A DNA stretch of 64,000 nt from Roseovarius litorisediminis (GCF_900172295.1 NZ_FWFL01000001.1:558001-622000); one strand, 5' to 3'; positions 36,150-46,136 are shown, numbered from the stretch's first letter. Translations and numbers: made by a program. Notes: generated by a model from the letters alone, not told the origin.

Positions 36150-37079
36150 ATGACTCAAAAGTCCTGTATCCTGATCGGCGCGCCGGTTGATAGTGGTAAG
36201 AAACGACGTGGCTGCCTGATGGGGCCTGACGCCTATCGTGTGGCCGGCATTGCCGAGGCATTGGCCGACCTTGGCCAAAACGTTCTGGATATGGGCAACC
36301 TCAGCCCTACCGAGGTGGATACACCCAAAGACGCGCCAAAACACCTGCACATGCCCGCAGAAACCATCGGTTGGACCTTGACGTTGCAAGAGGCCGCACA
36401 GGACGCGATGAAAAACGGGCTTCCGATTTTTCTGGGCGGCGATCACAGTCTTTCCCTGGGCAGCGTCACGGGCGTGGCCAACCATGCCGCGAAAGTGGGC
36501 CGCCCGCAATTCGTTCTGTGGCTGGACGCGCACAGCGACTACCACACCCCCTACTCTACCGCGTCGGGCAACCTGCATGGCACACCTGTGGGATATTTTG
36601 CCGGGCTGGACGGGTTCGATGGCTTTCCCAAAGTGCAAAATGTCGTGCCGCAGGAAAATATTTGTTTGCTCGGTTTACGTTCGGTCGATCAGCCCGAACG
36701 AGAAAAACTGCAGGCGACCGGCATTCACTGCACCGACATGCGCGCTATTGATGAAAACGGAATCGCCCGGCCCCTCGCTGCATTCCTTGATCTGGTCGCC
36801 AAGGCGGGCGGTGATCTGCATGTGTCACTTGATGTTGATTTTCTGGACCCGTCTTTTGCACCGGCCGTCGGCACGACCGTCCCCGGTGGCGCCACCATGC
36901 GCGAGGCGCATCTGGCCATGGAAATGATTTGCGACAGTGGCCTGATGACATCGCTTGATCTGGTTGAGCTAAACCCCTTTCTGGACGAGCGCGGACGCAC
37001 CGCACAGGTAATGGTCGATCTGGCCGCTTCTGCGCTTGGCCGACGCGTATTTGATCGCCCGACAAGGGCCTTTTCATGA
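36150..37079 (+). CDS. rocF: arginase
   Basis: 309 residues, ureohydrolase fold. It hydrolyses arginine to ornithine and urea. The di-manganese site is seen as GGDHSLSLG, DAHSDYH (usual DAHxD) and SLDVDFLDP, with GNLHGTPVG for substrate. Length matches bacterial arginases rather than agmatinases. It is first in a three-gene operon with ctlX and ornithine cyclodeaminase and divergent from the Lrp-type regulator. Its stop overlaps the next start by 4 bases. Confidence 0.94.
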   Translation: MTQKSCILIGAPVDSGKKRRGCLMGPDAYRVAGIAEALADLGQNVLDMGNLSPTEVDTPKDAPKHLHMPAETIGWTLTLQEAAQDAMKNGLPIFLGGDHSLSLGSVTGVANHAAKVGRPQFVLWLDAHSDYHTPYSTASGNLHGTPVGYFAGLDGFDGFPKVQNVVPQENICLLGLRSVDQPEREKLQATGIHCTDMRAIDENGIARPLAAFLDLVAKAGGDLHVSLDVDFLDPSFAPAVGTTVPGGATMREAHLAMEMICDSGLMTSLDLVELNPFLDERGRTAQVMVDLAASALGRRVFDRPTRAFS

Positions 37080-38014
37080 GCGTTCAATCGCCTTCCAGCG
37101 TGGTGATGATCCGGCCCAACCGGTTTCAACCCAATCCGGAAACCGCGGGCGACAACGTGTTCCAGTCGACCCCCGACCTCAGCGCGGACGAGATTGCCGC
37201 CCGCGCCCAGGCCGAATTCGACGGCGCAGTGGCGCAGCTGCGCGAGGCGGGGGTCAACGTACACGTGTTTCAGGACGAACGCGACGACACGCCGGATTCG
37301 ATCTTTCCGAACAACTGGTTCTCGACCCATTCGGGCGGCCATGTGGCGATCTATCCGATGTATGCGGAAAACCGACGGCGTGAACGCCGCTGGGACGTGA
37401 TCGAGATGCTGAAAAGCGACTACCGGGTGGCCGAGGTGACGGATTATTCGGGGTTAGAACCCGACGGTCTGTCGCTGGAGGGTACAGGGGCGATGGTGCT
37501 GGACCATATCGGGCGGCTGGCCTTTGTCGCCCGCTCGCACCGGGCCGATCCGATCCTGCTGGAACGGTTCTGCACCCGCTTTGGCTACGAGCCCATCGTT
37601 TTTGACGCGGTGGATGCGAACGGCACGCCGGTCTATCACACCAACGTGCTGATGGGAATCGGCACCGAGATGGCGATGGTCGGACTGGACATGGTGCCGA
37701 ACGACGAGCGCCGCGCCACGATCGCCGAGCGGCTGGAGGAAACCCGACGCGAGGTGATTGCGCTGAGCCACCACCAGATTGCCGAGTTCGCAGGCAACGC
37801 GATCGAACTTGAAACGCCCGACGGGCTGATCCTGGCCCTGTCGGCCCGCGCCATGGCCGCGCTGACCCCTGATCAGATCGCCGTTCTGGAAAAATCGGTC
37901 CGGCTGGTCCCGCTTGACCTGCCCATTATCGAAAGCGCCGGTGGATCGGCCCGTTGCATGATCGCCGGGCTGCATCTGGCCCGCCGCCCCAACAATAAAG
38001 GAACACGGACATGA
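37076..38014 (+). CDS. ctlX: citrulline utilisation hydrolase CtlX
   Basis: 312 residues, guanidino-modifying enzyme superfamily (arginine deiminase fold). Marks: VVMIRPNRFQPNPETAGDN, DTPDSIFPNNWFSTHSGG (acid and Asn of the active site), LEGTGAMVLD, YHTNVLMGIG (catalytic His) and ESAGGSARCMIAG (catalytic Cys). CtlX family members are assigned to citrulline breakdown giving ornithine. Four-base overlaps on both sides couple it to arginase and ornithine cyclodeaminase. Base composition is strikingly higher than both neighbours (three sampled 60-base lines are 70-75% GC against about 47-53%), suggesting separate acquisition. Confidence 0.92.
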   Translation: MSVQSPSSVVMIRPNRFQPNPETAGDNVFQSTPDLSADEIAARAQAEFDGAVAQLREAGVNVHVFQDERDDTPDSIFPNNWFSTHSGGHVAIYPMYAENRRRERRWDVIEMLKSDYRVAEVTDYSGLEPDGLSLEGTGAMVLDHIGRLAFVARSHRADPILLERFCTRFGYEPIVFDAVDANGTPVYHTNVLMGIGTEMAMVGLDMVPNDERRATIAERLEETRREVIALSHHQIAEFAGNAIELETPDGLILALSARAMAALTPDQIAVLEKSVRLVPLDLPIIESAGGSARCMIAGLHLARRPNNKGTRT

Positions 38015-39063
38015 CTAACATGAACCCCTCGGACAAGGCGCTGGTGCCGTTTGTTTCTGTCGATAACATGATGAAACTGGTACATCATATCGGAGTCGAG
38101 CCTATGCTGCGCGGCCTGGCCGATTATATCGAGGCCGATTTCAGACGTTGGGAGTTGTTTGACAAGACTCCGCGCGTCGCGTCGCATTCAGCCGAAGGTG
38201 TGATCGAACTGATGCCAACCTCAGACGGCGAGGTTTATGGGTTCAAATATGTCAACGGCCACCCCAAAAACATGAAGGAAGGCCTGCAAACCGTAACAGC
38301 CTTCGGGCTTTTGGCCGATGTAAGTAATGGCTACCCGGTGCTCTTGTCTGAAATGACCGTTCTGACGGCGCTTCGCACGGCGGCGACTTCGGCCATGGTG
38401 GCAAAATATCTGGCACCCAAAGGCGCCACCACCATGGCGATGATCGGCAATGGTGCTCAATCCGAGTTTCAGAGCCTTGCAATGAAGGCAATCTGTGGTG
38501 TTGATTCCGTGCGCCTTTATGATGTCGACCCCGAAGCGACAGCAAAAGCAGCACTTAACCTGGCAGGCTGGGGCATGAACGTGGTGAGTTGCAAGACCGC
38601 CGAGGAAAGCATGGAAGGTGCCCAGATTATCACCTCCTGCACCGCCGACAAGCAGTACGCCACGATTCTGACTGACAACATGATTGGCGCAGGCGTTCAC
38701 ATTAATGCCATCGGCGGCGATTGCCCCGGCAAGACCGAACTGCACAAGGATATTCTCGCTCGTTCAGACGTGTTTGTCGAATACCCGCCGCAGACCCGGA
38801 TAGAAGGCGAAATTCAACAGATGCCCCAGGACTTTCCGGTGACTGAAATGTGGGAAGTCATCAATGGCACAGCAAAAGGCCGCACCAGCAATCAGCAGAT
38901 AACCCTTTTTGACAGCGTCGGCTTTGCGATCGAGGATTTCAGCGCCCTGCGGTTCGTGCGCGACCATATCCAAAACACCGAGTTTTTCATGGATCTGGAC
39001 CTTCTTGCAGACCCCGATGAACCACGCGATCTGTTTGGTATGCTCCAGAGGGCAACCCAATAA
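38011..39063 (+). CDS. ornithine cyclodeaminase
   Basis: 350 residues of the ornithine cyclodeaminase/mu-crystallin family. It converts ornithine to proline and ammonia with NAD as cofactor. Visible: the substrate region GEVYGFKYVNGHPKN, the nucleotide-binding MIGNGAQSEFQSLA, and the VHINAIGGDCPGKTELH segment characteristic of true cyclodeaminases. Last gene of the arginase-ctlX operon, so arginine and citrulline both converge via ornithine to proline here. No terminator is obvious before the accessory region that follows. Confidence 0.94.
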   Translation: MTNMNPSDKALVPFVSVDNMMKLVHHIGVEPMLRGLADYIEADFRRWELFDKTPRVASHSAEGVIELMPTSDGEVYGFKYVNGHPKNMKEGLQTVTAFGLLADVSNGYPVLLSEMTVLTALRTAATSAMVAKYLAPKGATTMAMIGNGAQSEFQSLAMKAICGVDSVRLYDVDPEATAKAALNLAGWGMNVVSCKTAEESMEGAQIITSCTADKQYATILTDNMIGAGVHINAIGGDCPGKTELHKDILARSDVFVEYPPQTRIEGEIQQMPQDFPVTEMWEVINGTAKGRTSNQQITLFDSVGFAIEDFSALRFVRDHIQNTEFFMDLDLLADPDEPRDLFGMLQRATQ

Positions 39064-39211
39064 TTTTGCAAACAAACGCACCGGGGCTGATCCGGCATTT
39101 CTATCCGACCAAAACAGCGGTGTTCGGGTCAGCACCGAGATAACCGATGCGCATCCGGAAATTTTCCGTCGGATGATGTAAGGTACGGGAAACAAATACT
39201 CCAGGTGGGGC

Positions 39212-39643
39212 GTGGTTGTCGTAAGCATTGTGCGCCTAAGTTGCGAATTTTTTGGCAAACTATTCAAAGCGGCATGGTATCCGGCATTAGCAATGCCCCG
39301 TCCTGATCATCGTCGGCGTGCAGATGTTGACGGCCTGCTCGGCCGCAGCAGCGGGAATTCCATGCTGTACACCATTAGTCTTGTAAACGTGGCGATGATG
39401 TTCTGTGGTGACATGGAACGCACTAACCAACTGAAGGCCATTGCTGACCGAGTCCTTGCTGTGGCCAAAACCCAAGGGGCGCTCATCGTCGCGAGAGTCA
39501 TGACCTCAATCGGCGCCAACATGATCTTGTGTGATCAATACATGGCCATTGTCATCGGCCCCCGATGCGATGCTACTGAACCAAGTTTAGGTTTCAGTGC
39601 TGTTTCCGCCAGAAATGTAACGGTGTCCGGTCCCGAATGCTGA
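39212..39643 (+). pseudogene. remnant of an NhaC-type Na+/H+ antiporter gene
   Basis: The readable frame holds only the middle of an NhaC protein: GNSMLYTISLVNVAMMFCGDMERTNQLKAIADRVL and GANMILCDQYMAIVIGPR (read in parts) match the conserved helices around the ErT-qL and DQYlaIV motifs. The first 45 residues and the last 28 do not resemble the family, and the piece is about a quarter to a third of a full antiporter (about 480 residues). It is preceded by no ribosome site. I read it as a decayed gene fragment. Flanking 39064-39211 and 39644-39766 hold nothing else I can name. Confidence 0.75.
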
Positions 39644-39766
39644 ATATTTCAAAATTTGGCCGGGTATTTCGTAAAGCGTTCATCGCCACGTGGCACTCCA
39701 AACTTGAACGCCCTAGTGTATTCTGTCATTTATCAAAGGCATTTTTCAGGATGTCGATAAAACAGC

Positions 39767-40657
39767 ATGCCCAGCCCGATCATTACATCTATTCCTCCCT
39801 ATTTCGTGCGGAAGGATGCCAAGGGCAATGAAATTGGTACAGCCTATTTGACCCGTTGCATCCAATCTTGGCGGGATTGCGGTTTCACCCCCGTCACTGT
39901 GAATTCAGAGAATGAAGATTTGCATCCAGTGATCACCGAACTGGGTGTAAAGGTCATGCGTGTACCGACTGATGCATCCGATCTTACCGGGCGACCCCAT
40001 GTATTCCTCAGTGATCTGCTGGATGCAGCGATTGAACTGGGACAAGAACGCGCGTTTATTGTGAATGCCGATATTGAACTTGATCTGGACGCAGAAGCGA
40101 AAACAAGATTGCACAGTCTGGGTTCGAACCAAGCTATTGGCGTACACAGGCGTGATCATAGGGGCGACAAGTCTGCATCCGAAATACCCTATACCGGTGG
40201 CATTGACCTGCTGGGGGCTGGTCACAAAGCGTTTAGGGGCCTGGACTGCGGAAAGCTGGTGTTCGGAATGCCTTGGTGGGACCATTATCTGCCTTTGGCG
40301 TTGTTATGGCGCGATGCCGAATTTGTGTCTGCGAACGGCGTAGATGTTTGGCATCTCGACCATGGCGGCCGTTGGAATAAGGGACAGCACATCAGGTTCG
40401 GTCAGGAGTTTATGCGCCTGCTCCGGGCAACGAACTTGTCTGACAGGCGCAATTCCGAGGTAAATCAACATCTTGAACAGCTAGAGCGCGTGGCGCGTGG
40501 CCATTACGGCAATACTGCATTCCAATCAATTCAGGCCCGTATTCTAGCAGCATTGTTTCCCCGGATGCAGACACATAAAAGGCGCGTATTGCGTGAAACG
40601 TCGCTTCTGAACATATCCATGCTTTCCAAGATAACAGAGCCCAGAGCGGATGCCTGA
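39767..40657 (+). CDS. glycosyltransferase-like protein of unknown specificity
   Basis: 296 residues. The start PSPIITSIPPYFVRKDAKG and the segments NVNADIELDLDAEAK-like (here FIVNADIELDL), YTGGIDLLGAGHKAF and GMPWWDHYLPLALLW suggest a GT-A nucleotide-sugar fold with a DxE/DxD-type metal motif. A helical C-terminal part (about 215-296) follows. No membrane helix is present. I do not recognise a defined family. It sits just before a family 2 glycosyltransferase gene, so both may modify a surface polysaccharide. No strong ribosome site precedes the ATG at 39767. Confidence 0.65.
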   Translation: MPSPIITSIPPYFVRKDAKGNEIGTAYLTRCIQSWRDCGFTPVTVNSENEDLHPVITELGVKVMRVPTDASDLTGRPHVFLSDLLDAAIELGQERAFIVNADIELDLDAEAKTRLHSLGSNQAIGVHRRDHRGDKSASEIPYTGGIDLLGAGHKAFRGLDCGKLVFGMPWWDHYLPLALLWRDAEFVSANGVDVWHLDHGGRWNKGQHIRFGQEFMRLLRATNLSDRRNSEVNQHLEQLERVARGHYGNTAFQSIQARILAALFPRMQTHKRRVLRETSLLNISMLSKITEPRADA

Positions 40658-40784
40658 ACTTTTCATTTCAAGCGAACGGCCGCATTTAATGCCGACCGGT
40701 GAAAAAAGATCGGCGATGCTTGATTCAGGGGTGAATTGCGCACTTACGCCCTGCCCTGTTGCAACAGAACAAACTGGGTAGGCG

Positions 40785-41615
40785 GTGGAATTCACCATCA
40801 TAATTCCCGTCTATAACGCCGGGCAGAAGATTGAGCAGACGATCCAAAGCATCGTCTCGCAAAGCTCGGTCATGGAGGGGCGGGATCGGTTTCACTGCTT
40901 TGTCGTCGACGGTGCCTCAACAGATGACACCCTTGATTATGTGAACGCGTTTTCCGACGGGCGGATACAGGTCTTAAGTGAACCCGACAGCGGCATGTAT
41001 GATGCGCTTGCCAAAGGGCTGAAAGAAGCCCGGGGCGATGTTACCTGCTATCTGCCTGCGGGTGAGCAATTTGACATCCATGCCTTTTCCATCGTGTCTC
41101 AGATTTTTGGCACTTACCCGGATATCGCCTGGCTGACCGGGCGCGCGGTCACGAGAAATGCACCTGGTGAGATAACAGATTCGCTTCTACCGCACCCGAT
41201 CAGACGGCATTTTCTGGATTGCGGGATGTACGGCACACGACTGATGGCAGTTCAACAGGAAAGCACATTTTGGCGAACAGCCCTGAATGATGATCTTGAC
41301 CTCGAGATGCTCAAAACACTCAAATTGGCGGGTGACTATTTCCTTTGGCGTTCAATGGCGCAGAAATACGAACTCTACGTCGTCAACGCTCAATTGGGGT
41401 CATTCACTGTCGAACCGGACCAATTGTCGAAAAGTATTCCTGGCGGTTACCGAAAGGAACTACGCTCAATCCGGCGCAAGCCATCTGTGTTTGAACGTCT
41501 CCATGCCCTGCTGCACCGGCAGTTTGCCAAGCGTTTCGTACCGGGCAAAAAGGCCGACAGGCTGATCCGCTATGACCATAAAACGAAAAAGTGGCAATTG
41601 ACACGCAGACACTGA
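40785..41615 (+). CDS. family 2 glycosyltransferase
   Basis: 276 residues starting at a GTG at 40785. Classic GT2 N-terminus: FTIIIPVYNAGQKIEQTIQS, then FVVDGASTDDTLDYV, SEPDSGMYDALAKGL and a donor-site CYLPAGEQFD in the place of the DxD motif. QESTFWRTAL and GDYFLWRSMA match colanic-acid WcaE/WcaA-like enzymes. The last 60 residues are strongly basic, as in membrane-associated transferases. Likely role: adding a sugar to a surface polysaccharide. It lies in an accessory patch with the preceding gene and the nhaC remnant. Confidence 0.9.
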   Translation: MEFTIIIPVYNAGQKIEQTIQSIVSQSSVMEGRDRFHCFVVDGASTDDTLDYVNAFSDGRIQVLSEPDSGMYDALAKGLKEARGDVTCYLPAGEQFDIHAFSIVSQIFGTYPDIAWLTGRAVTRNAPGEITDSLLPHPIRRHFLDCGMYGTRLMAVQQESTFWRTALNDDLDLEMLKTLKLAGDYFLWRSMAQKYELYVVNAQLGSFTVEPDQLSKSIPGGYRKELRSIRRKPSVFERLHALLHRQFAKRFVPGKKADRLIRYDHKTKKWQLTRRH

Positions 41616-41684
41616 CCCACAACTTCAAAGCCTTTGGTCAAAAAAGCGACTTTCTAGAACTTCATTCACGGTTCAGAAGAAAAA

Positions 41685-41704
41685 CGGGGGGCCAAGGCCC
41701 CCCG
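41685..41704 (-). terminator. strong hairpin terminator between the GT2 gene and nrdJ
   Basis: CGGGGGGC (41685-41692) pairs perfectly with GCCCCCCG (41697-41704) around a 4-base loop. On the minus strand the stem is followed by TTTTTC, so it best terminates transcription coming from nrdJ. It could also stop GT2 read-through from the other side. Confidence 0.8.
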
Positions 41705-41898
41705 GTAGTTTCGCCACTCAGGCTCACTATTTATGTACCGCCCGGTTTTTTGCCTGCGGCCTGAGTGTCGTCGGGGGCGAGCGCACCCGCCCCGTGTAAG
41801 GATGGGCCAGAGCACAAAGTCCGCCCCCACCCTGTTTCGTCGGGGGTGGTCATCTCTGACCGTATCCCCCTACACGTCCCCTAAGGGGCGCGATCCCT
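41705..41898 (-). other. hairpin-rich 3' region of nrdJ, candidate RNA element
   Basis: Between the nrdJ stop and the terminator, four further inverted repeats fall in 190 bases. GGGGCG/CGCCCC lies at 41774-41779 and 41788-41793, CCACCC/GGGTGG at 41827-41832 and 41844-41849, GGTCA/TGACC at 41848-41852 and 41857-41861, and CCCCTAAGGGG near 41878-41888. No credible open frame is present. It may be a long structured 3' untranslated region or a small RNA released from it. No known RNA family is recognised. Confidence 0.35.
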
Positions 41899-44800
41899 TT
41901 AACTGCAACCCGAGGTCGCCCCGCAGGTGTTGCATTTCATGCAGGTGCCGTTGCGCACCAGCGTGTAGTTGCCGCAATCCCCACAGGCTTCGCCCTCATA
42001 ACCCTGCATCTTGGCCTTGGTGCGGGCATCCATGCTGACAGTGCCTGACGCCATTGCTGTGGTTGTGGTGCTTGTCATCGCCGCGGTAACCGTTGCACCC
42101 GTCGCGGGCACCAGCGTTTCAAGCGCGCTAACCGGATCAGCAACCCCGCCAAGCGCCATTCCACCGACGGCCTGACCACCCTGAAACACCACCAGCTCCT
42201 GTGGCAGGCGTTTACGCAGATACCCGGTCGAGCTGATCTGCTTCAACACTTCCAGCGATTTGCTGGCAGCGGCATCACTCATCTCCGAGATATTGCTGAC
42301 GCCTTCCTCTTCGCCGCGCCCGATATCGTCAAAGCTGGCGCCAGATGGCTTTACGTGGGCCAGATCAGTACGGTCCAGATAAGACACGGCCAGTTCGCGG
42401 AAGATATAATCAAGGATCGACGTGGCACTTTTGATGCTGTCGTTGCCCTGCACCATGCCCGCCGGTTCAAACTTGGTGAAGGTGAAGGCATCAACAAACT
42501 CCTCCAGCGGTACGCCATATTGCAGACCAACCGACACCGCGATGGCAAAGTTGTTCATCATCGCGCGGAACCCGGCACCTTCTTTATGCATGTCGATAAA
42601 GATTTCGCCCAGCTGGCCATCTTCGTACTCACCGGTGCGCAGATACACCTTATGGCCACCGACTGTTGCCTTCTGGGTATACCCCTTGCGCCGCTCGGGC
42701 AGCTTGTCGCGTTGCGATTTGATGATTTCCTTGATGATCACCTTCTCGACGATTTTTTCGGCCAGGGTTGCTGCTTTTTCCTGCGCCGATCCGCTTTCCA
42801 GAATTTCCGCGGCTTCATCGTCATCCTCGACAAGGCTCGCCGCCAGCGGCTGGCTGAGTTTCGAGCCATCCCGGTACAGGGCGTTGGCTTTCACACCCAG
42901 GGACCAGCTGAGTTCATACGCTTTCTGGCAATCTTCGATCGTGGCATCGTTGGCCATGTTGATCGTTTTTGAAATCGCACCCGAGATGAAGGACTGCGCA
43001 GCGGCCATCATGGTGATGTGGCTTTCGACACCCAGATACCGCTTGCCCTTCTTGCCGCAGGGGTTGGCGCAATCGAAGATGTGATAATGCTCGGCCTTCA
43101 GATGCGGTGCACCTTCCAGTGTCATTGTTCCGCAGACATGGTCATTGGCGGCGTCGATATCAGCACGCGAATACCCCAGGTGGGCCAGCAGATCGAACGT
43201 CGGATCGTTCAGTTTGGCTTCCGGGATGCCCAAGACGTTGGTGCAAAACTCGGCGCCCAGGGTCCATTGGTTGAAAACGAACCGGATATCAAAGGCGCTC
43301 CCCAGGGCCGCGTCGATTTTCTCCAACTCGTTGGCACAGAAACCATGGCCGATCAGAGACGTGTGATTGATCCCCGGCGCATTGCCAATGGTACCGTGAC
43401 CCACGGCGTAGGATACGATCTCTTCAGCCTGTGCCGATCCATAGCCCAGTTTTTCTAAAGCTGCGGGAACCGACTGGTTGATGATCTTGAAATACCCGCC
43501 ACCGGCAAGTTTCTTGAACTTCACAAGCGCAAAATCAGGCTCGATCCCGGTGGTGTCGCAATCCATCACCAGACCAATCGTACCTGTCGGGGCGATCACC
43601 GAGGTCTGCGCATTGCGATAGCCGTGTTTTTCACCCAGCTTCAACGCTTCGTCCCAGCTGGCCATGGCCAGATCCACGAGGCGGCTGTCAGGGCAGTTCT
43701 TCAGATCAAGCGGCACCGGCTTTACTGCCAGACCTTCATAGCCTTCCGTGGCGCCATAGGCCGCATTACGGTGGTTCCGGATGACCCGCAGCATGTGCTT
43801 TTCATTCCGCTTGTAGCCCGCAAACGGGCCCAGTTCGCCCGCCATCTCAGCGCTGGTGGCATAAGCCACACCGGTCATGATCGCTGTCAGCGCCGCGCAC
43901 ATCGCCCGGCCTTCATCGCTGTCATACCCAAGGCCCATGTTCATCAGCAAGCCGCCGATGTTCGCGTACCCCAGCCCCAGCGTGCGGAAATCAAAGCTAA
44001 GCTGCGCGATTTCCTTCGACGGGAATTGCGCCATCATCACCGAGATTTCCAGCGTCACGGTCCACAGGCGTGTAGCGTGCATGTAACCGTCCGCATCAAA
44101 CTCGCCGTTCTTGAAGAAGGTCAGCAGGTTCATCGACGCCAGGTTGCACGCAGTGTCATCAAGGAACATGTACTCAGAACAAGGGTTTGAGCCGCGAATC
44201 TCTCCATCTTCTGGGCAGGTGTGCCAGGCATTGACCGTATCATGGTACTGGATACCGGGATCGGCGCAGGCCCAGGCAGCATGCCCCACATCTTCCCACA
44301 GATCGCGCGCCTTGATGGTCTTTGCAACGGAACCATCAGTACGGTTCAGCAAAGCCCAGTCAGCATCGTCCTTGACGGCCTGAAGGAAGGCATCGGTCAC
44401 ACGGATCGAGTTGTTCGAATTTTGCCCCGAGACGGATGCGTAGGCTTCACTGTCCCAATCCGTGTCATATGTCGGAAACTCGATGCTGTCATAGCCCTGC
44501 TTGGCATAGTCCAGCACACGCTTCACATAGGTCTCGGGGATTGCTGTTTTCTTCGCCCCGCGAATGGCGTCCTTCAGCTGCTCGTTTTTCTTGGGATCAA
44601 CAGCATCTTCACTGCTGCCATCCCATGCCCGGATCGCACTGAAGATATCGTTCAGTTTGGCCTCGTGCATTTTTGAGCCGGCAACAATGCTGGCGACCTT
44701 TTGCTCTTCCTTGACCTTCCAGTTGATGAATTCCTGAATATCAGGGTGATCGGCATCACAAATCACCATCTTGGCGGCGCGACGAGTGGTCCCGCCCGAT

Positions 44801-45585
44801 TTGATCGCCCCGGCAGCCCGATCGCCGATTTTCAGAAAACCCATCAGACCCGAAGATTTGCCGCCGCCCGACAGCGGCTCATTGGCAGCACGCAAGGACG
44901 AAAAGTTGGTTCCGGTGCCTGAGCCATATTTGAACAGGCGCGCCTCGCGCACCCAAAGATCCATGATACCTCCGTCACCTACCAGGTCGTCGCCCACTGA
45001 CTGGATGAAACAGGCATGGGGCTGCGGATGTTCATAGGCGCTGCTCGATTTGGTCAGCTCGCCCGATTTGTAATCGACGTAATAGTGGCCCTGGCTGGGG
45101 CCATCGATACCATAAGCCCAGTGCAGACCAGTGTTGAACCACTGTGGGCTGTTTGGGGCGGCCATTTGCTTGGCCAGCATAAAACGCATTTCGTCAAAAT
45201 AGGCTTTTGCATCAGCCTCGGTTGAAAAATAGCCGCCTTTCCAGCCCCAATAGGTCCAGGCCCCCGCAAGCCGATCGAAAACTTGCTTGGCGCTTGTTTC
45301 ACCGCTGGTTTCCACATCGTCGCCATCAGGTGCCGAGCGCCACAGAAACTCGGGAATGCCCTTTTCCTTAATCTTTTTCAGGCGAGCGGGCACGCCTGCC
45401 TTGCGAAAATACTTCTGCGCGATGACATCGCTGGCAACCTGGCTCCAGCTTGCAGGAACTTCGACATTGTCCAGATGGAACACAACGGTTCCGTCAGGGT
45501 TACGAATCTCGGAACTGGTGGTCACAAAGTCCAGCGTGGCATAAGCATCCTGCCCGGCGGTGGTGAATTTTCTTTCGATCTTCAT
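41899..45585 (-). CDS. nrdJ: class II (vitamin B12-dependent) ribonucleotide reductase
   Basis: 1228 residues from the ATG at 45585 with TGAGG upstream. It makes deoxyribonucleotides using adenosylcobalamin. Recognisable: the N-terminal catalytic barrel with [61 protein letters not shown] (catalytic Cys-Glu region) and [19 protein letters not shown]. The C-terminus is a cysteine-rich tail ([25 protein letters not shown]) that re-reduces the active site. The length is typical of the long alphaproteobacterial NrdJ. It stands alone, with probable NrdR boxes upstream. Confidence 0.97.
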   Translation of the reverse strand: MKIERKFTTAGQDAYATLDFVTTSSEIRNPDGTVVFHLDNVEVPASWSQVASDVIAQKYFRKAGVPARLKKIKEKGIPEFLWRSAPDGDDVETSGETSAKQVFDRLAGAWTYWGWKGGYFSTEADAKAYFDEMRFMLAKQMAAPNSPQWFNTGLHWAYGIDGPSQGHYYVDYKSGELTKSSSAYEHPQPHACFIQSVGDDLVGDGGIMDLWVREARLFKYGSGTGTNFSSLRAANEPLSGGGKSSGLMGFLKIGDRAAGAIKSGGTTRRAAKMVICDADHPDIQEFINWKVKEEQKVASIVAGSKMHEAKLNDIFSAIRAWDGSSEDAVDPKKNEQLKDAIRGAKKTAIPETYVKRVLDYAKQGYDSIEFPTYDTDWDSEAYASVSGQNSNNSIRVTDAFLQAVKDDADWALLNRTDGSVAKTIKARDLWEDVGHAAWACADPGIQYHDTVNAWHTCPEDGEIRGSNPCSEYMFLDDTACNLASMNLLTFFKNGEFDADGYMHATRLWTVTLEISVMMAQFPSKEIAQLSFDFRTLGLGYANIGGLLMNMGLGYDSDEGRAMCAALTAIMTGVAYATSAEMAGELGPFAGYKRNEKHMLRVIRNHRNAAYGATEGYEGLAVKPVPLDLKNCPDSRLVDLAMASWDEALKLGEKHGYRNAQTSVIAPTGTIGLVMDCDTTGIEPDFALVKFKKLAGGGYFKIINQSVPAALEKLGYGSAQAEEIVSYAVGHGTIGNAPGINHTSLIGHGFCANELEKIDAALGSAFDIRFVFNQWTLGAEFCTNVLGIPEAKLNDPTFDLLAHLGYSRADIDAANDHVCGTMTLEGAPHLKAEHYHIFDCANPCGKKGKRYLGVESHITMMAAAQSFISGAISKTINMANDATIEDCQKAYELSWSLGVKANALYRDGSKLSQPLAASLVEDDDEAAEILESGSAQEKAATLAEKIVEKVIIKEIIKSQRDKLPERRKGYTQKATVGGHKVYLRTGEYEDGQLGEIFIDMHKEGAGFRAMMNNFAIAVSVGLQYGVPLEEFVDAFTFTKFEPAGMVQGNDSIKSATSILDYIFRELAVSYLDRTDLAHVKPSGASFDDIGRGEEEGVSNISEMSDAAASKSLEVLKQISSTGYLRKRLPQELVVFQGGQAVGGMALGGVADPVSALETLVPATGATVTAAMTSTTTTAMASGTVSMDARTKAKMQGYEGEACGDCGNYTLVRNGTCMKCNTCGATSGCS

Positions 45586-45753
45586 ATCAGCTGCCTCATT
45601 TCCAGCATTTCCATTCGTCGGGGCCGGCCTTGCGGACCCTGCAGACTTTAAAACCGGCAGAACTGACCGTCCCCGCAAGGAGCACGCCTCGCAGAAGATA
45701 ACTTCCGGCTTAAAGGCCGGATATGTCGGGTTATTGTCCCTGCCTGGCCTCGA
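45586..45753 (-). promoter_or_regulatory. structured nrdJ leader
   Basis: Between the NrdR box and the nrdJ start lie about 170 bases with two inverted repeats. CCGGC/GCCGG lies at 45705-45720. A longer pairing joins CCTTGCGGAC (45628-45637) to GTCCCCGCAAGG (45669-45680) with a two-base bulge. It may be an untranslated leader with regulatory folding. I looked for the conserved core of the cobalamin riboswitch and did not find it. Confidence 0.35.
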
Positions 45754-45800
45754 CCACTATATGTTGTGGCTTGTCGACCTGCTCGCACAATCTGGCGTAT
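45754..45800 (-). promoter_or_regulatory. probable tandem NrdR boxes upstream of nrdJ
   Basis: CCACTATATGTTGTGG (45754-45769) is a near-palindrome matching the NrdR box consensus (ACACwATATnTwGTGT type). A weaker half-matching copy, GCACAATCTGGCGTAT (45785-45800), is centred 31 bases away, which is the three-turn spacing known for paired NrdR sites. NrdR represses ribonucleotide reductase genes when dATP is high. The rest of 45801-46136 shows no gene or RNA I can support. Confidence 0.65.
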
Positions 45801-46136
45801 TTACCCATAGGCGGTCAACGAAAAATTTTTGTAAAATCGCGGAAAAAACCATTGACTGGAGCCGCCCGGACGCTGGCGTTCACGGCAGCGTGATTCATTT
45901 AACCACCCGGTCAAAAACGACCGGCTTGTTGATAAATCCCGAAAGGTGTTATTTTCGGCAGGTTTATGCCGAGACACTGGTATCGCATGCAGCTTTGATT
46001 TTCGCAAAAAGACGCATTGGGCTTTTGAACGAAGCGCTTCCAAAAAAAAAATCACTGACACGCTGAAGCAAGCGCTGAACCGGAAATCCAGAAGCACTAT
46101 GGCCTCCCGGCCACAATTCATATGCAGTGGAAAATA

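Noticed and set aside
45586..45753. Possible cobalamin riboswitch upstream of B12-dependent nrdJ
   Set aside because: The conserved B12 box and receptor core were not found on the minus strand; only generic stems are present.
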